Positions 42,463 through 51,156 of a DNA stretch of 64,000 nt are shown one piece after another. Numbering within the stretch: the first letter of the stretch is position 1; the number at the start of each line of letters is the position of its first letter. The position numbers were made by a program, and so were the translations under genes. The DNA comes from Streptomyces sp. NBC_01408 (GTDB taxonomy: Bacteria; Actinomycetota; Actinomycetes; Streptomycetales; Streptomycetaceae). Location of the stretch: assembly GCF_026340255.1 (NCBI RefSeq), contig NZ_JAPEPJ010000001.1:1419001-1483000 (forward strand), in the 5' to 3' direction. The notes below the pieces were generated by a model. It was not told the DNA's origin. It did not search any database and saw nothing but the letters and a program-made list of their open reading frames with translations.

Positions 42463-43305
42463 TCAGCCGATGGTCTCGTACGCCGCTTTGGTGGGCCCCG
42501 CACCGTCCACCGGCCCCGCGCCGGGCAGGGGGCCCGGCACGGCACCCGCCACGGGACCCGGCAGGACCTCCACCACGACTTCTGCCACGGTCGCCACCTC
42601 CGCCGACACCGTCCGCGCGGCGCGGGAGCTCCCGTAGAGCAGGGACGCGAGGAGCAGGCCGAGGACCCCTCCGACCAGTTGGGCAGCGACGAATCCCGGC
42701 AGCGACTGCGGTGCTATGCCGGTGAAGGAGTCGCTGAAGCTGCGCCCGATGGTGCCGGCCGGGTTCGCGAAGGAACCGGACGAGGTGAACCAGATCGCGG
42801 CCGCGATGTACGCGGCGACCGCGCCCGGGATGAGCCTGGGCCGCCCGATGCGCTCCAGGCCCTGGATGACCAGCACCAGCCCGGCGGTGGCGACGACCTC
42901 GCCGATGAGCAGGTGGCCGCCGTCGCGGACCTGGGTGGCGAAGGTGCCGGGGGTGCGGCCGAACATGGCGTCCGCGAGGACGGCTCCGCCGATGGCTCCG
43001 GCGGTCTGGGCCGCGGTGTAGACGAGGGCCTCCTGGCCGCCGAGTCCCGCACCGCCCCTGCGCCGGGCCCACCAGGAGGTGAGGGTGACCACCGGATTGA
43101 GGTGGGCGCCGGACAGCGGCCCGAAGAGGGTGATGATCAGCCCGAGACCGATGGCGGAGGCGAACGTGTTGGCGACGAGGGCGACACCGGTGTCGCGGGT
43201 GAGTGCGGCGGCCTGGATTCCGGAGCCGATCACCACCACGAGCAGACCGGCGGTACCGATGAACTCGGCGGCGGCGCGGCGTGGAAGGGAAGCGTGCGCT
43301 GTCAT
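42463..43305 (-). CDS. aquaporin (MIP family)
   Basis: 280 residues, six helices and two half-helices. The first NPA box is altered to NPV (GAHLNPVVT); the second is FANPAGTIGR with the pore Arg. Altered first boxes occur in channels for solutes other than water. The C-terminal 45 residues are a Pro/Gly/Val repeat-like tail (LPGPVAGAVPGPLPGAGP) unusual for aquaporins. ATG 43305 follows GGGGAGAAATC. An inverted repeat upstream may regulate it. Confidence 0.87.
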   Translation of the reverse strand: MTAHASLPRRAAAEFIGTAGLLVVVIGSGIQAAALTRDTGVALVANTFASAIGLGLIITLFGPLSGAHLNPVVTLTSWWARRRGGAGLGGQEALVYTAAQTAGAIGGAVLADAMFGRTPGTFATQVRDGGHLLIGEVVATAGLVLVIQGLERIGRPRLIPGAVAAYIAAAIWFTSSGSFANPAGTIGRSFSDSFTGIAPQSLPGFVAAQLVGGVLGLLLASLLYGSSRAARTVSAEVATVAEVVVEVLPGPVAGAVPGPLPGAGPVDGAGPTKAAYETIG

Positions 43306-43343
43306 GATTTCTCCCCATGGGCAGACGTAGCAGCGGAAAATGT

Positions 43344-43360
43344 ATTCCGTATCTCGGAAT
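43344..43360. promoter_or_regulatory. inverted repeat ATTCCGTATCTCGGAAT
   Basis: Perfect 5-bp arms with a 7-bp spacer, 38 bp upstream of the aquaporin start and 79 bp upstream of kptA, in the divergent promoter region. Operator candidate. Confidence 0.5.
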
Positions 43361-43438
43361 GGCGATAGAGGGTGTCCACCCCTGCCGAGCACCGAAAAAT
43401 CCCTGCCCGAACGCCGCCCGACCGGGCACCCTGGGGCC

Positions 43439-43978
43439 ATGGACGAAAGACGCACCGTGAAGGTGTCCAAATACGTCTCGAAACACCTCCGGCATCAGCC
43501 GGAACGGATCGGACTGGTGCTCGACCCACACGGCTGGGTGGAGATCGACGACCTGCTGCGCGCGGCCGCCGCCCACGGCTTCGCCTTCAGCCGCGCCGAG
43601 CTCGACCACGTCGTCGCCGCCAACGACAAGCAGCGGTTCGCCGTCGACGGCACCCGGATCCGGGCCAGCCAGGGACACACCGTCTCCGTGGACCTCGGCC
43701 TCCCGGAGGCCGAACCGCCCGCGTACCTCTACCACGGCACCGTCGCCGCCGCCCTGGACCCGATCCGCGCCGAGGGCCTGCGCCCGATGGCCCGCCACCA
43801 CGTGCACCTGTCCCCCGACCGGGAGACCGCGACCCGGGTCGGTGCACGGCGCGGCCGGCCGGTCGTGCTCAGCGTGGACGCGGCAGCGATGCGAGCGGCC
43901 GGGCACGTCTTCCGGATCAGCGCCAACGGGGTGTGGCTGGTGGACGCCGTACCACCGCAGTTCCTGCGCTTCCAGTAG
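43439..43978 (+). CDS. kptA: RNA 2'-phosphotransferase (Tpt1/KptA)
   Basis: 179 residues. It transfers an internal RNA 2'-phosphate to NAD+, leaving ADP-ribose 1'',2''-cyclic phosphate. The conserved Arg-His of SKHLRH (R18, H19), the RASQGH motif (residues 75-80), YHGT (H99) and HVHLS are present, so the R-H-R-R active set looks complete. Bacteria lack the tRNA splicing that needs it in yeast; its role is open (RNA repair or NAD-derived RNA cap chemistry). ATG 43439. Divergent from aquaporin, 207 bp ahead of the Hsp90-like gene. Confidence 0.9.
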   Translation: MDERRTVKVSKYVSKHLRHQPERIGLVLDPHGWVEIDDLLRAAAAHGFAFSRAELDHVVAANDKQRFAVDGTRIRASQGHTVSVDLGLPEAEPPAYLYHGTVAAALDPIRAEGLRPMARHHVHLSPDRETATRVGARRGRPVVLSVDAAAMRAAGHVFRISANGVWLVDAVPPQFLRFQ

Positions 43979-43982
43979 GACA

Positions 43983-44069
43983 TGCCGCCAGGCAGGGCCT
44001 CCCGTAGCGGCGGGCATGGCGCCAGGCAGGCCCCCGCACCACCGGTACCGCCTGTCCTGCCTGGCGGCA
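43983..44069 (+). repeat. paired direct and inverted repeats downstream of kptA
   Basis: TGCCGCCAGGCAGG (43983-43996) and its exact complement CCTGCCTGGCGGCA (44056-44069) bracket a second direct copy of GCGCCAGGCAGG (44019-44030). The two upstream copies would compete for the same downstream arm, allowing two exclusive hairpins. It could be a terminator of kptA or an attenuator ahead of the Hsp90-like gene. Confidence 0.7.
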
Positions 44070-44185
44070 GCGAATTCGGGCGGAGATCCTCAGGCCGTCC
44101 CCCTACTCTGTTCCCACTCAGGGATCAGTGAGGGGGGACCTCGCGATCACCGAACCACCCATGCACGTACGCGAGGTGCCGCCCC

Positions 44186-46060
44186 ATGACGTCCACGCCC
44201 CACAGTTTCCAGGTCGATCTGCGCGGTCTGGTCGACCTGCTCTCCCATCACCTCTACTCCAGCCCGCGGGTCTACGTCCGCGAGCTCCTGCAGAACGCCG
44301 TGGACGCGATCACCGCCCGCCACGCCCTCGACCCGGCGGCCGAGGTCCGCATCCGGCTGTCGGCCACCGGCGACAGGGTGACCATCGAGAACAGCGGCAT
44401 CGGCCTGACCGCCGCCGAGGCCCACTCCCTCCTCGCCACCATCGGCCGCAGCTCCAAGCGCGGCGGGGACAGCGCCGTCGAGAAGATCCGCGGCCTGGAG
44501 ACCACCCGTCAGGAGTTCCTCGGCCAGTTCGGCATCGGGCTGCTCGCCTGCTTCGTCGTCGCCCGCCAGATCCGCGTCGTCACGCGCTCCGCCCGCGATC
44601 CCCAGGCCGCGCCCGTCGAATGGCTGGCCACGGACGACGGTTCGTACACCGTGCGCGAACTCCCCCACGAGGCACGCACGGAGCCCGGAACCACCGTCGT
44701 CCTGGAGCCCCGGCCCGGGGCCGAAGAATGGACCACCTCCGCCAAGGTCGAGGAACTGGCCCGTGACTACGGCTCTCTGCTCCCCTACGACATCACCTTC
44801 GACGACGGGCAGGGCGACGGGCAGGGCGACGGGCGCGGCGACGGGCCGCGCTCCGTCACCGACCGGCCCCCCGTGTGGGAGCGCCCCTTCCCCACCCCCA
44901 CCGCCCGCCGCGTAGCGCTCGCCGGGCACTGCACGCAGCTCTTCGGGTTCACCCCGCTCGACAGCATCGACCTCGACCTCCCGGTCGCCGGGGTGCGCGG
45001 AGTGGCGTACGTCCTCCCCGAACCCACCAGCCCCGCCCACCGGTCCGGACACCGCGTGCACCTGAAGGGCATGCTGCTGACCGACCGGGCCGACAACCTG
45101 CTGCCGGACTGGGCGTTCTTCGTCCGCGCCGTCATCGACACGGACACCCTGAGGCCCACCGCCTCCCGCGAGAACCTGTACGACGACGAGACCCTGGCCG
45201 CCGTCCGGGACGCGCTCGGTGCCCGGGTCCGGACCTGGCTCGCCGAGCTCGCGGCCAGTGAGCCGGAGCGCCTCGCGGCCTTCCTGCGCGTCCACCACCT
45301 CGGCGTGAAATCGCTGGCCCGGCACGACGCCGACCTGCTCGGGCTGATGCTGCCGTGGCTGCCGTTCGAGACCAGCGACGGTTCGATGAGCCTGGAAGAG
45401 TTCGCAGCCGCCCACACGGAGATCCACTTCACGCGCACCGTCGAGGAGTTCCGCCAGATCGCACCCATCGCCGCGGCCCACGGCCTCGGAGTCATCAACG
45501 CGGGATACACCTACGACGCCGACCTGCTCGCCCTGCTGCCCGTGGTGCGGCCCGAGCTCAAGGTCGTCGAGCTGGACGCCGGAGCGGTCACCGAGCGGCT
45601 CGACCCGGTGCCGACCTCCGCCGAACTGACCCTCGCCCCCTTCCTGGCCACGGCCCGCACCCGGCTGGAACCCCAGAGCTGCGACGTCGTACTGCGCGCC
45701 TTCCAGCCCGTCGCCGTCCCCGCCCTCTACCTCGACGACCGCCAGGCCCGGCAGGAACGGGACCGGACAGCCGCCCTCGACAGCGCCGACTCCCTGTGGA
45801 GCGGCATCCTCGGCGCTCTGCGCGGCTCCGCTCCGCGCGCCCGCCTGGTCCTCAACCACAACAACCCGCTGATCCGCCGGATCGCCGCCCTCCCCGACGA
45901 GGCTCTGACCGCGACCGCCGTCGAATCGCTCTACGGCCAGGCCCTGCTGATGTCCCAGCGGCCGCTGCGCGCGGCCGACACCACCCTGCTCAACCGGGCC
46001 TTCCTCGGACTTCTGGAGTGGGCTACACACCCCGCCGACACCCAGGAGGACCAGAAGTGA
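44186..46060 (+). CDS. divergent Hsp90/HtpG-family protein
   Basis: 624 residues, normal HtpG length. The N-terminal GHKL domain shows VRELLQNAVDAI, the lid glycine motif GQFGIGLLACF, and the helix TIGRSSKRGG. The G1 motif reads IENSGIGL: the adenine-contacting Asp of DxGxG is Asn (codon aac at 44391). Middle-domain motif ENLYDD (SRENLYDDETLAAV) is present; the C-terminus ends TQEDQK, without MEEVD. A Gly/Asp repeat sits near 210-222. Start ATG 44186. Coupled by GTGA to a giant TPR protein, recalling eukaryotic Hsp90-TPR cochaperone pairs. Confidence 0.85.
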   Translation: MTSTPHSFQVDLRGLVDLLSHHLYSSPRVYVRELLQNAVDAITARHALDPAAEVRIRLSATGDRVTIENSGIGLTAAEAHSLLATIGRSSKRGGDSAVEKIRGLETTRQEFLGQFGIGLLACFVVARQIRVVTRSARDPQAAPVEWLATDDGSYTVRELPHEARTEPGTTVVLEPRPGAEEWTTSAKVEELARDYGSLLPYDITFDDGQGDGQGDGRGDGPRSVTDRPPVWERPFPTPTARRVALAGHCTQLFGFTPLDSIDLDLPVAGVRGVAYVLPEPTSPAHRSGHRVHLKGMLLTDRADNLLPDWAFFVRAVIDTDTLRPTASRENLYDDETLAAVRDALGARVRTWLAELAASEPERLAAFLRVHHLGVKSLARHDADLLGLMLPWLPFETSDGSMSLEEFAAAHTEIHFTRTVEEFRQIAPIAAAHGLGVINAGYTYDADLLALLPVVRPELKVVELDAGAVTERLDPVPTSAELTLAPFLATARTRLEPQSCDVVLRAFQPVAVPALYLDDRQARQERDRTAALDSADSLWSGILGALRGSAPRARLVLNHNNPLIRRIAALPDEALTATAVESLYGQALLMSQRPLRAADTTLLNRAFLGLLEWATHPADTQEDQK

Positions 46061-49000
46061 GCCCGATGACCGCCGAGGAAATCCGCCAGGCGCTCCATAC
46101 GAACCGGTCCCTCCCCAACGGACCCGCGCGCAGTGCCCAGGCGGAGACCCTGGCCAACGCCGCCGAAGCCTGCGGCGACAGCCGCCTGTTCCGCCAGGCG
46201 CTGGTCAACCAGATCGACGCCTACGAGTACAGCTCCGAGCGGACCCGCATGGTGGTCCCGTTCGCCCGGCTGCTCCAGGAGTACGACCGCGACCCGGGCG
46301 GCTTCGACGGCGGCGAGGCCCACTCGTTGTTCTGGCGGTTCAAATGGGTCTCCGGCCAGCTCGTCAGCTCCCCCGAGATCCCCCTGTCCTCGGTCACCGG
46401 CTGGCTGGAGGACATGGAACGGCGCTACCGGCTCGCCGGATACAGCGAGCGCGCGGTGCGCCAGTCAGAGTTCTACCTCGCCGAAGCCACCGGAGACGAC
46501 GAGCGGGCGGAGCGGGCCGTCAGCCGCTGGCAGTCCGCCGACCGCGACACGATGAGCGACTGCCACGCCTGCGAGACCAACTCCCAGGGCTGGTTCTGGG
46601 CGGGCCGCGGCGATGACGCGAAGGCCGTCGACATCTGGGAGCCCGTGCTGGCCGGCAAGCAGTGCTGCCGGGAGGAGCCCCACCGGGTGCTAGCCCGCTC
46701 CCTGCTCCCCCTGGTCCGGCTCGGCCGCGGCGCCGAGGCCCGCGCCCACCACCTGCGTGGCTACCGCATGGCGCGCGGCAACGAGAGCCTGCTGCGCTCC
46801 ATCGGCGAGCACATCGAGTTCTGCGCGCTGACCGGCAACGAGGCCCGCGGCCTGGAGATCCTCTCCGAGCACGCCGCCCGCCTGGGGCCGCTCGTGGACG
46901 TCGAGGCGCAGCTGCAGTTCTACGGCGGCGTCCTCGTGCTGCTGCGCCGCCTCGGCGAACTCGGGCACGGGGCGGACCCGTCCGTCTCCTACGGGGGCAC
47001 CGCGCGCACCGTGGACGAGCTGCACGGGATCCTGCTCGAGGACGCCCTGGCGATCGCCCGGCGCTTCGACGAACGCAACGGCAACACCCGGGTCTCTGAC
47101 CGGCTCGTCGAACGCATCGGGCGGACTCCGCTGCTCGACGCGCTCCCGCTGGGTGTGCGCAGCACGGCGCTGGCGCGGACGGCGTCCGCCCCCGTACGGA
47201 AGGCCCCCGCTCCGGGCCCGGCCGAGGGCTTCGCGGAACTGGTGGAGCGGGCCCGGACAGCACGGGACCTCGGGCACCCCGGCACGGACGCGCTGTGGGC
47301 CGAGGTCGCCCTGCGCCCCGAGGCCGGGGCGGACCCGGTGGTCGCCGCCGATGTGGCGGACCACCGGGCATTGGCAGCCGCGCGGGCCGGGTCCGGCGAG
47401 GCCGCGCGGTTGCTGGCGGGCGTACGCGACAGCTACCGGGAAGCGGGGCGGGCCGAGCGCGCCGCCCTGGCCGAGCTGCGGCTGGCGACCGTGGCCGCGC
47501 AGTCCGGGACCGAGACGGGGGAACTGCGGAAGCTGCTGGCCGTGGCCCTGCGCGCCGCCGAGGCGCTGGACGCGGACGAGCCGCTGCGGACCCGGCGGAT
47601 CGCGTACGCGGAACTGACCGCGATCCGGGTGGAGTCGCACCTGCGCTCGCTCGACGCGGCACAGGACCACGACGGCCACGACCACGGGCCCTCCCACGGG
47701 CACGGGCACGACCACTCACACGGTCCGCGGCACGCGCACGGCGAACTGACCGCCGAGCTCGGCGCCTTCGTCGACGCCTACGCGCCGGCCCTGCCCGACG
47801 TGGCGGCGGAGGCCGAGGAGATGCTGGGCCGCCTCGCCCTGGCGCAGGGCGACCCGGAGCGTGCCGTGGCACTGCTCGCCGTGTCCGCCGAGCGGTCGGT
47901 CGCGGCGGGCCGGCCGTGGCTCGCCGTGGACCCGCTGGTGCTGCGGGCAGGTGTGCTGATGTCCCTGGACCGCCCCGCGGAAGCGGAGGAGGCGGCCCGG
48001 GCGGGGCTGGCGCACGCCGCCGAGGTGACCGACGCCGAGGCGCAGGGCGTCGCACGGTTCACCCTGGCCGACATCCTGCTGCGGCGGAACGCGGAGGCCG
48101 CGGAGGCCGCCGGGCACGCACTGGAGGCGGCGCACTGGTTCGACCTGGCCGGGCTCACCGCCGACGGCGGTGCCCAGGCCCGGCTGCTGCTCGCCCGGTG
48201 CCACGCCCGTGACGGCCGCACCGCCGAGGCGGCCGAGGTGCTGCAGTCGACGCTGCCGGACCTGCTGGAGCACGGCGAGGGCCAGGCCGTCTCCGCACGG
48301 GAGTTCCTGGGCGACCTGCTGCGCGAGCTGAGGGACGCCCGGGGCGCGGCGGAGCAGTACCTGCTGGCGGCGGAGCTGGCCGAGGACTGGGAGGACCCGC
48401 GTCCGCAGGCGGGCTTCGCCCAGGCGGCCGCCGATCAGCTCTCCGAGGCGAGGCTGGTACCGGAGGCGGTCGCGGCGTACGAGCGGGCCCTCGCACTGCG
48501 TCGGCGGTCGAAGGACGCGCCGGTCTCCGAGGTGCGGATCCTGCGCTCGCTGGCCTGGCTGGGGCTGCGCGACCAGGTCGACAACGCGGCGGTGTCGGGG
48601 GCGCGGGCCCGGATGGTCGAGGCGACCGAGGTACTGGCCGCCGCTCTGGCCGAGGTCCCCGACGACCCCGAGGCGCGGGCCGAACTCGCAGAGACCTGGA
48701 ACCAGCTGGCACAGGTCCTCGACCGGCGGGTCTGCGCGTACGAGGACCAGTACGGGGAGGAAACGGAGGAAGACCGGGACTCCGCAACCGCCGAACCGCT
48801 GAGCGCGGCGGAGCTTGAGGCGCTGCGGCTGGAGGAGGTCCTGCTCTGGGACCGGGCCGCCGCGCTGCACGCGGAACTCGGCCCGGACCAGTTGGAGGCC
48901 CGGTACCAGTGCGTGAGCAACGCCGCCTGGACCGAGCAGGAGCTGGGCCGGCCCGAAGCCGGCGCCGCCCGGGTCTCGGCGCTGGCGGACGAGGTCCGGG

Positions 49001-49083
49001 CACTGCCCGAGGGCGCCGCACCGGAATGGCTGCTGCAGAGCGCCGAACGCACCGCGCAACAGCTGTTGCGCGCCGCGTCCTGA
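46057..49083 (+). CDS. large tetratricopeptide-repeat protein paired with Hsp90
   Basis: 1008 residues, mostly Ala/Glu/Leu/Arg-rich helices with TPR-like spacing throughout (for example residues 140-210, 575-700 and 780-850). Two unusual patches: C169/C172 with C203/C204/H209, a possible zinc site, and a His-rich loop at residues 537-562 with ten His in 26 residues. No signal peptide or membrane segment, so cytoplasmic. GTG 46057 overlaps the Hsp90 stop and has AGGAGGA 6 nt upstream; an in-frame ATG at 46066 is too far from it. Probable cochaperone or scaffold. A strong hairpin follows. Confidence 0.8.
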   Translation: MSPMTAEEIRQALHTNRSLPNGPARSAQAETLANAAEACGDSRLFRQALVNQIDAYEYSSERTRMVVPFARLLQEYDRDPGGFDGGEAHSLFWRFKWVSGQLVSSPEIPLSSVTGWLEDMERRYRLAGYSERAVRQSEFYLAEATGDDERAERAVSRWQSADRDTMSDCHACETNSQGWFWAGRGDDAKAVDIWEPVLAGKQCCREEPHRVLARSLLPLVRLGRGAEARAHHLRGYRMARGNESLLRSIGEHIEFCALTGNEARGLEILSEHAARLGPLVDVEAQLQFYGGVLVLLRRLGELGHGADPSVSYGGTARTVDELHGILLEDALAIARRFDERNGNTRVSDRLVERIGRTPLLDALPLGVRSTALARTASAPVRKAPAPGPAEGFAELVERARTARDLGHPGTDALWAEVALRPEAGADPVVAADVADHRALAAARAGSGEAARLLAGVRDSYREAGRAERAALAELRLATVAAQSGTETGELRKLLAVALRAAEALDADEPLRTRRIAYAELTAIRVESHLRSLDAAQDHDGHDHGPSHGHGHDHSHGPRHAHGELTAELGAFVDAYAPALPDVAAEAEEMLGRLALAQGDPERAVALLAVSAERSVAAGRPWLAVDPLVLRAGVLMSLDRPAEAEEAARAGLAHAAEVTDAEAQGVARFTLADILLRRNAEAAEAAGHALEAAHWFDLAGLTADGGAQARLLLARCHARDGRTAEAAEVLQSTLPDLLEHGEGQAVSAREFLGDLLRELRDARGAAEQYLLAAELAEDWEDPRPQAGFAQAAADQLSEARLVPEAVAAYERALALRRRSKDAPVSEVRILRSLAWLGLRDQVDNAAVSGARARMVEATEVLAAALAEVPDDPEARAELAETWNQLAQVLDRRVCAYEDQYGEETEEDRDSATAEPLSAAELEALRLEEVLLWDRAAALHAELGPDQLEARYQCVSNAAWTEQELGRPEAGAARVSALADEVRALPEGAAPEWLLQSAERTAQQLLRAAS

Positions 49084-49092
49084 CGCCGTCCG

Positions 49093-49128
49093 CTGCCGCC
49101 GCCGCTCCCTGGAGAGGGGCGGCGGCAG
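49093..49128. terminator. bidirectional terminator
   Basis: CTGCCGCCGCC pairs with GGCGGCGGCAG (11 bp) between the convergent TPR and luciferase-like genes. Confidence 0.8.
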
Positions 49129-49158
49129 TTGCGGCGGAAGAGACTGCGGCGGGCCCGC

Positions 49159-50061
49159 TCAGCGCAGCTGGGACAGGGCCTCGGAGGCGATCTGCTCGAA
49201 GACCCCCTGGTCTGCGGCGAAATCCGAGTCGGGGACCGGCCAGTGGATCACGATCTCGGTGAAGCCGAGCTCCTGGTGGCGGCCGGCGAAGTCGACGAAG
49301 GCGTCCACGGACTCCAGCGGGCGCCCCCGGTCCGGGGTGAATCCCGTGAGCAGGATCTTGTCGAGCTCGGCCACATCCCGGCCGGTCTCCGCACACGCTT
49401 TGCCGAGCTTGTCGACCTGGCCGCGGATGGCCTCCACCGACTGCTCCGGGGTGCCCTCCTCGAAGATCTTCGGGTCGCCGGTCGTCACCCACGCCTGCCC
49501 GTGGCGCGCGGCGAGCTTCAGGCCGCGCGGGCCGGTCGCGGCGACGGCGAAGGGCAGCCGGGGCCGCTGGACACAACCGGGGATGTTGCGCGCCTCCACC
49601 GCCGAGTAGAAGTCGCCGGACTGGCTCACCGCGCCCTCGGTCAGCAGCCGGTCCAGCAGCGGCACGAACTCGGCGAAGCGGTCCGCGCGCTCGCGCGGGG
49701 TCCAGGGCTCCTGGCCCAGCGCGGTGGCGTCGAAGCCGTTGCCGCCCGCCCCGATGCCGAGGGTGATGCGCCCGCCGGAGATGTCGTCCAGGCTGATGAG
49801 CTCCTTGGCGAGGGTCACCGGGTGCCGGAAGTTCGGGGAGGTGACCAGCGTGCCCAGGCGAATCCGCCCGGTGACGGCCGCTGCCGCTGTCAGGGTCGGT
49901 ACCGCCCCGAACCACGGGCCGTCACGGAAGGTCCGCCAGGACAGATGGTCGTAGGTGTAGGCGGCGTGGAAGCCGAGCTCCTCGGCCCGCACCCACTGGT
50001 CGCTGCCTCCCTTGTGCCACGGGCGTACAGGGAGGATGACCGTGCTCAGGCGCAATTTCAT
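49159..50061 (-). CDS. LLM-class F420/FMN-dependent oxidoreductase
   Basis: 300 residues, luciferase-like TIM barrel: RLGTLVTSPNFRHPVTLAKELISLDDISGGR, LGIGAGGNGFDATALG and a C-terminal EIVIHWPVPDSD. It oxidises or reduces a small substrate with F420 or FMN; cofactor F420 is usual for actinobacterial members. ATG 50061 (MKLRLSTVILPV) is chosen; a longer frame begins MFHVKHDRR inside a parS site at 50096-50111 and adds only parS-encoded residues. Downstream hairpin shared with the TPR gene. Confidence 0.87.
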   Translation of the reverse strand: MKLRLSTVILPVRPWHKGGSDQWVRAEELGFHAAYTYDHLSWRTFRDGPWFGAVPTLTAAAAVTGRIRLGTLVTSPNFRHPVTLAKELISLDDISGGRITLGIGAGGNGFDATALGQEPWTPRERADRFAEFVPLLDRLLTEGAVSQSGDFYSAVEARNIPGCVQRPRLPFAVAATGPRGLKLAARHGQAWVTTGDPKIFEEGTPEQSVEAIRGQVDKLGKACAETGRDVAELDKILLTGFTPDRGRPLESVDAFVDFAGRHQELGFTEIVIHWPVPDSDFAADQGVFEQIASEALSQLR

Positions 50062-50095
50062 GCCTTCGAGCCTACGGCGCCCCAGGCGCCGATCG

Positions 50096-50111
50096 TGTTT
50101 CACGTGAAACA
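50096..50111. promoter_or_regulatory. parS site 5
   Basis: Perfect TGTTTCACGTGAAACA in the intergenic region between the luciferase-like and HAD genes. Confidence 0.93.
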
Positions 50112-50141
50112 TCGCCGTCGGCGCCGGCGTCTGCGCGCCGA

Positions 50142-50157
50142 TGTTTCACGTGAAACA
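50142..50157. promoter_or_regulatory. parS site 6
   Basis: Perfect TGTTTCACGTGAAACA, 46 bp from site 5 (twice the 23-bp spacing of the 33-kb pair), intergenic. Confidence 0.93.
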
Positions 50158-50223
50158 CGGGCCACTCGGCCGGGTCTTTCCGATCATGGTCCTGTGGTGC
50201 GGGCCCATGGGCGAAGATGGAGC

Positions 50224-51141
50224 GTGACCTCGGCTCCCCAGCGCCCGGACGGGCCAACCCCCGCACCCCGGCTCATTGCCACCGACCTCGACGGCACCCT
50301 GCTGCGCGACGACAAGTCCGTCTCGCTCCGCACCGTCGCCGCGCTCGCCGCCGCCGAAGAGGCCGGGATCGAGGTCTTCTTCGTCACCGGGCGCCCGGCC
50401 CGCTGGATGGACGTGGTCAGCGACCACGTCCACGGCCACGGCCTGGCGATCTGCGCCAATGGCGCCGCGGTGGTCGACCTCCATGCCGGACGTGAGTTCG
50501 TGCAGGTCAGAGCGCTTCCCCGGGCAGCTGCTCTGGCCGTCGTGGATGCTCTGCGCGCCGCCGCCCCCGGCACCTCCTTCGCCGTCGAGCTGACCACCGG
50601 GATCAACTACGAGCCCGAGTACCCGCCGTTCTTCAAGGACGCCGGAGCGAACATCGCCACCGCCGAGAAGTTGCTGCACGAGGACCCGGACGGCAGCGCC
50701 GCACCCGTGCTCAAGCTGCTCGCGCACCACGCCGAGCTCGCCCCCGACGAGTTCCTGACGCTGGCCCGCTCCGCCGCCGGCCAGTACGCCTCGATCACGC
50801 GCTCCAGCCCGACCTCCCTGCTGGAGATCAGCGGACAGGGCGTCTCCAAGGCGAGCACCCTGGCGCTGTGCTGCGCGGAGCGGGGGATCTCCCCTGCCGA
50901 AGTGGTCGCCTTCGGGGACATGCCCAACGACGTGGAGATGCTCAGCTGGGCGGGCACCTCGTACGCCATGGGCAACGCCCACCCGGATGTGATCGCCGCC
51001 GCCTCCGGCCGTACGACGGCCAACAACGAGGACGGTGTCGCCGTGGTCATCGAGCACATCCTGGCGGAACGCGTCGCGCACCGCCAGGAACGGCCGCAGG
51101 ACCAGAAGCAGGCACAGAAGCAGGAGCAGCAGCAGGCCTGA
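50224..51141 (+). CDS. Cof-type HAD phosphatase
   Basis: 305 residues. Motif [14 protein letters not shown], motif II FVTGRPARW, motif IV FGDMPNDVEMLSW; C2 cap. Related to the HAD gene behind serS (30015-30827). It ends in a Gln/Lys-rich tail (QDQKQAQKQEQQQ) encoded by a CAG/AAG repeat, likely disordered. GTG 50224 is used because family sequence starts here; the open frame further upstream crosses the two parS sites. Substrate unknown. Confidence 0.87.
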   Translation: MTSAPQRPDGPTPAPRLIATDLDGTLLRDDKSVSLRTVAALAAAEEAGIEVFFVTGRPARWMDVVSDHVHGHGLAICANGAAVVDLHAGREFVQVRALPRAAALAVVDALRAAAPGTSFAVELTTGINYEPEYPPFFKDAGANIATAEKLLHEDPDGSAAPVLKLLAHHAELAPDEFLTLARSAAGQYASITRSSPTSLLEISGQGVSKASTLALCCAERGISPAEVVAFGDMPNDVEMLSWAGTSYAMGNAHPDVIAAASGRTTANNEDGVAVVIEHILAERVAHRQERPQDQKQAQKQEQQQA

Positions 51142-51156
51142 CAGGGCGCCCACGGC

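Noticed and set aside
44147..46030. 627-codon minus-strand frame
   Set aside because: Exactly antisense to the Hsp90-like gene, low-complexity Gly/Val/Glu sequence.
50062..50112. MFHVKH start for the luciferase-like gene
   Set aside because: The extra residues are just the translation of parS site 5; family homology begins at MKLRLST.
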